Shown here one piece after another: positions 62,593-64,000 of a DNA stretch of 64,000 nt (positions are counted from its first letter, which is position 1; every line of letters starts with the position of its first letter). The translations under genes and the position numbers were made by a program. Origin of the DNA: Candidatus Poseidoniaceae archaeon. GTDB lineage: Archaea > Thermoplasmatota > Poseidoniia > Poseidoniales > Poseidoniaceae. The notes below the pieces were generated by a model. That model had not been told where the DNA came from. It ran no database searches and worked only from the letters and a program-made list of their open reading frames with translations. The stretch covers positions 62,001 to 126,000 of the forward strand of contig CALJHE010000014.1 of assembly GCA_938075675.1 (NCBI GenBank), given 5' to 3'.

Positions 62593-63906
62593 TCAAAATG
62601 GATAGCCAGTGACTTGTTCATCGTTGAAGCAGTAACGGATGGTCTGGAAATTCGATTTCAAATTGGACACATCCTTCTTCACATTCGATGGCTCCTCAGA
62701 ATGCAACAGTACTCTTGCATAAAGTTGAGCGACTTCCTGCATTTCAAGAACACCCATGCCGACACGGGTCAATTCTTGAACGCCAAGACGTAAGCCTGAT
62801 GGAGTCATCGCTTTGGTATCGCCTGGAAGCATATTCATGTTGGTAATTATTCCTGCATCCTCCAACAATTGAGCTGCTTTTGCACCTGCACCTGAATCGG
62901 TAGTACCGTGACGTGTCAGTACTTGATGCGAAGCGGTGTATCCGCGAGATTCAGCGAGGACATCGAAACCTTCCGCAGCCAATGCAGAAGCAAATGCTTG
63001 TGAGTTTCGAACGATATCGGCTGCATACGCTCCTCCATATTCCTCAAACTCAGCCAAAGCAACAACTTTTCCCGCAACGTGGTGAAGGTGATACGACGAG
63101 CAGACGCCAGGGAATACTGCGGTGTTCAACTTCCGATGGAATTTTGGGTCTTCACTGGACGAGAGAAGGAATCCACCTTGGGGTCCAGGGAAGGTTTTGT
63201 GTGAAGAGCCGGTCATGACGTCAGCACCCTCTCTCAAGGGGTCTTGAAATACGCCACCTGCAATGAGGCCCAATACATGGGCGCCATCGTACATAACCGT
63301 TGATCCAACCTCATGGGCTGCATCGGCTATTTCGCGAAGCGGAGTCGGGAACAAAAAGACGGATTGTCCGATGAGCGAAACCTCTGGCTGAACTTCTCGA
63401 ATGAGGGCACATGCCCCGTCAATATCTGGCTCCATCCTCTCTTCATCCCATGGATATGTCGACAAATCAAGATCACGCAGTCCAACTGCGCCCATTCGAG
63501 CGTGAGAGATATGACCTCCATCGGCAGTTGAAACCGCTGTGATTTTATCGCCGGGCTTTGCAAGTGCTTTCAAAGCAGCAATATTCGAAACAGTTCCGGA
63601 AGTTGATTGAATGTTGGCAAAAGGAGCATTAAATACGCTTTGTGCCAACTCAATTCCCATGCTTTCAATCGTGTCAAAATCATTGCAACCCTGATAGTAT
63701 CGCTTACCCGGCAAACCTTCCGCATAGCGCCCATGAAGGTCACTTGCCACAATTTTCTGAACCATTGGAGATACGATGTTTTCCGATGCAATCATGCCCA
63801 AACCGTTTCGGTAGAGATCTCCACTCGCCGCAGTTGCTGCTAGAACTGCGTTTGCTTTTGACAATGTAGAGGTACTGGGTGACCAAGAACCACGTTCGCG
63901 CTGCAT
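62593..63906 (-). CDS. glyA: Serine hydroxymethyltransferase
   Basis: GlyA interconverts serine and glycine with transfer of a one-carbon unit to a tetrahydropterin. The PLP enzyme (437 residues) has ASENIVSPMVQKI, GLPGKRYYQGC, STADGGHISH, MYDGAHVLGL with the cofactor Asp, and the Schiff-base Lys in TGSSHKTFPGPQGG. Its N-terminus is in the usual place. It heads a leftward unit with the unknown gene downstream. Confidence 0.94.
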   Translation of the reverse strand: MQRERGSWSPSTSTLSKANAVLAATAASGDLYRNGLGMIASENIVSPMVQKIVASDLHGRYAEGLPGKRYYQGCNDFDTIESMGIELAQSVFNAPFANIQSTSGTVSNIAALKALAKPGDKITAVSTADGGHISHARMGAVGLRDLDLSTYPWDEERMEPDIDGACALIREVQPEVSLIGQSVFLFPTPLREIADAAHEVGSTVMYDGAHVLGLIAGGVFQDPLREGADVMTGSSHKTFPGPQGGFLLSSSEDPKFHRKLNTAVFPGVCSSYHLHHVAGKVVALAEFEEYGGAYAADIVRNSQAFASALAAEGFDVLAESRGYTASHQVLTRHGTTDSGAGAKAAQLLEDAGIITNMNMLPGDTKAMTPSGLRLGVQELTRVGMGVLEMQEVAQLYARVLLHSEEPSNVKKDVSNLKSNFQTIRYCFNDEQVTGYPF

Positions 63907-63957
63907 GATGTTTGCTTGAGCAGTCGGTCTTTGAACTCATTGATTCAAGATGATGGC

Positions 63958-64000
63958 CTAATCAAACGAGAGGAGGTCATCATCAGATTCTTTCGTAAGT
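63958..64000 (-). CDS. 3' end of a gene cut by the window edge
   Basis: The last 43 bases on the minus strand are open in one frame and end in ...KESDDDLLSFD before a TAG, an acidic tail typical of the proteins around it. The family cannot be told. The gap to glyA (63907-63957) shows no other feature. Confidence 0.45.
   Translation of the reverse strand, partial: LTKESDDDLLSFD

Overview
The window is a gene-dense archaeal chromosome segment. Archaeal or archaeal/eukaryotic-type genes include Kae1, ribosomal proteins S17e, L31e, L39e and S19e, a PDCD5 homologue, tRNA-splicing endonuclease, archease, geranylgeranyl reductase and a 7S SRP RNA. Beside them sit many bacterial-type metabolic genes: GTP cyclohydrolase FolE, B12-dependent methylmalonyl-CoA mutase, proton-translocating transhydrogenase, SlyD-type FKBP, class 2 dihydroorotate dehydrogenase, MqnC and a TopB-like topoisomerase. 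Several large secreted or lipid-anchored proteins carry calcium-binding repeats. This mix, with leaderless and Shine-Dalgarno starts side by side, best fits a heterotrophic marine Euryarchaeon of the Marine Group II (Candidatus Poseidoniales) type. The assignment is inferred from content; no search was run.

Layout. 0-4 kb: a DUF835 protein and an acidic zinc-ribbon/EF-hand membrane protein diverge from one AT-rich element; then a zinc-ribbon protein, tRNA-Val(GAC) and a tiny DUF5679 protein. 4-12.6 kb: HutI diverges from Kae1; then a disordered basic protein, an FKBP, methylmalonyl-CoA mutase and epimerase, and an ABC-2 exporter. 12.6-17.2 kb: a class III aminotransferase, then a five-gene operon for the 7-deazaguanine (archaeosine precursor) pathway. 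The operon is headed by a ribbon-helix-helix regulator and includes a QueC-MsrB fusion whose QueC zinc cysteines are all substituted. 17.2-19.9 kb: a leftward translation cluster. 20-25 kb: surface proteins, including a 1178-residue type I membrane protein, plus a PqqD-like protein.

25-31.6 kb: ArsC-like, SUMF1-like and FMN reductase genes, a TPR/EF-hand protein, an A-type Fe-S carrier with a short YgfZ-like protein, and malate dehydrogenase. 31.8-39.3 kb: the three-gene pnt operon, a membrane-anchored Reeler-like protein, a TatC with a C-terminal region resembling the HdrA N-terminal domain, and a secreted M6 metalloprotease. 39.3-43.7 kb: splicing endonuclease, a winged-helix/TerB-like protein, a degenerate PfkB-fold protein, archease, a small membrane protein and the SRP RNA. 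43.7-50 kb: a Cys-type CcmE, PyrD, topoisomerase and geranylgeranyl reductase. 51-61.4 kb: a PNGase F-like lipoprotein with thrombospondin type-3 repeats, MqnC, an Xaa-Pro peptidase, a PKD-type lipoprotein and a 1027-residue type-3-repeat protein. The window ends with an unknown protein, GlyA and the tail of one more gene.

Together the genes suggest an aerobic, quinone- and cytochrome-c-using heterotroph that exports calcium-stabilised proteins and breaks down peptides and possibly glycoproteins. No CRISPR array, insertion sequence, integrase or recognisable replication origin was seen. The most unusual items are the zinc-less QueC-MsrB fusion and its operon, the TatC/HdrA-like fusion, the PNGase F-like lipoprotein and the zinc-ribbon/EF-hand membrane protein.
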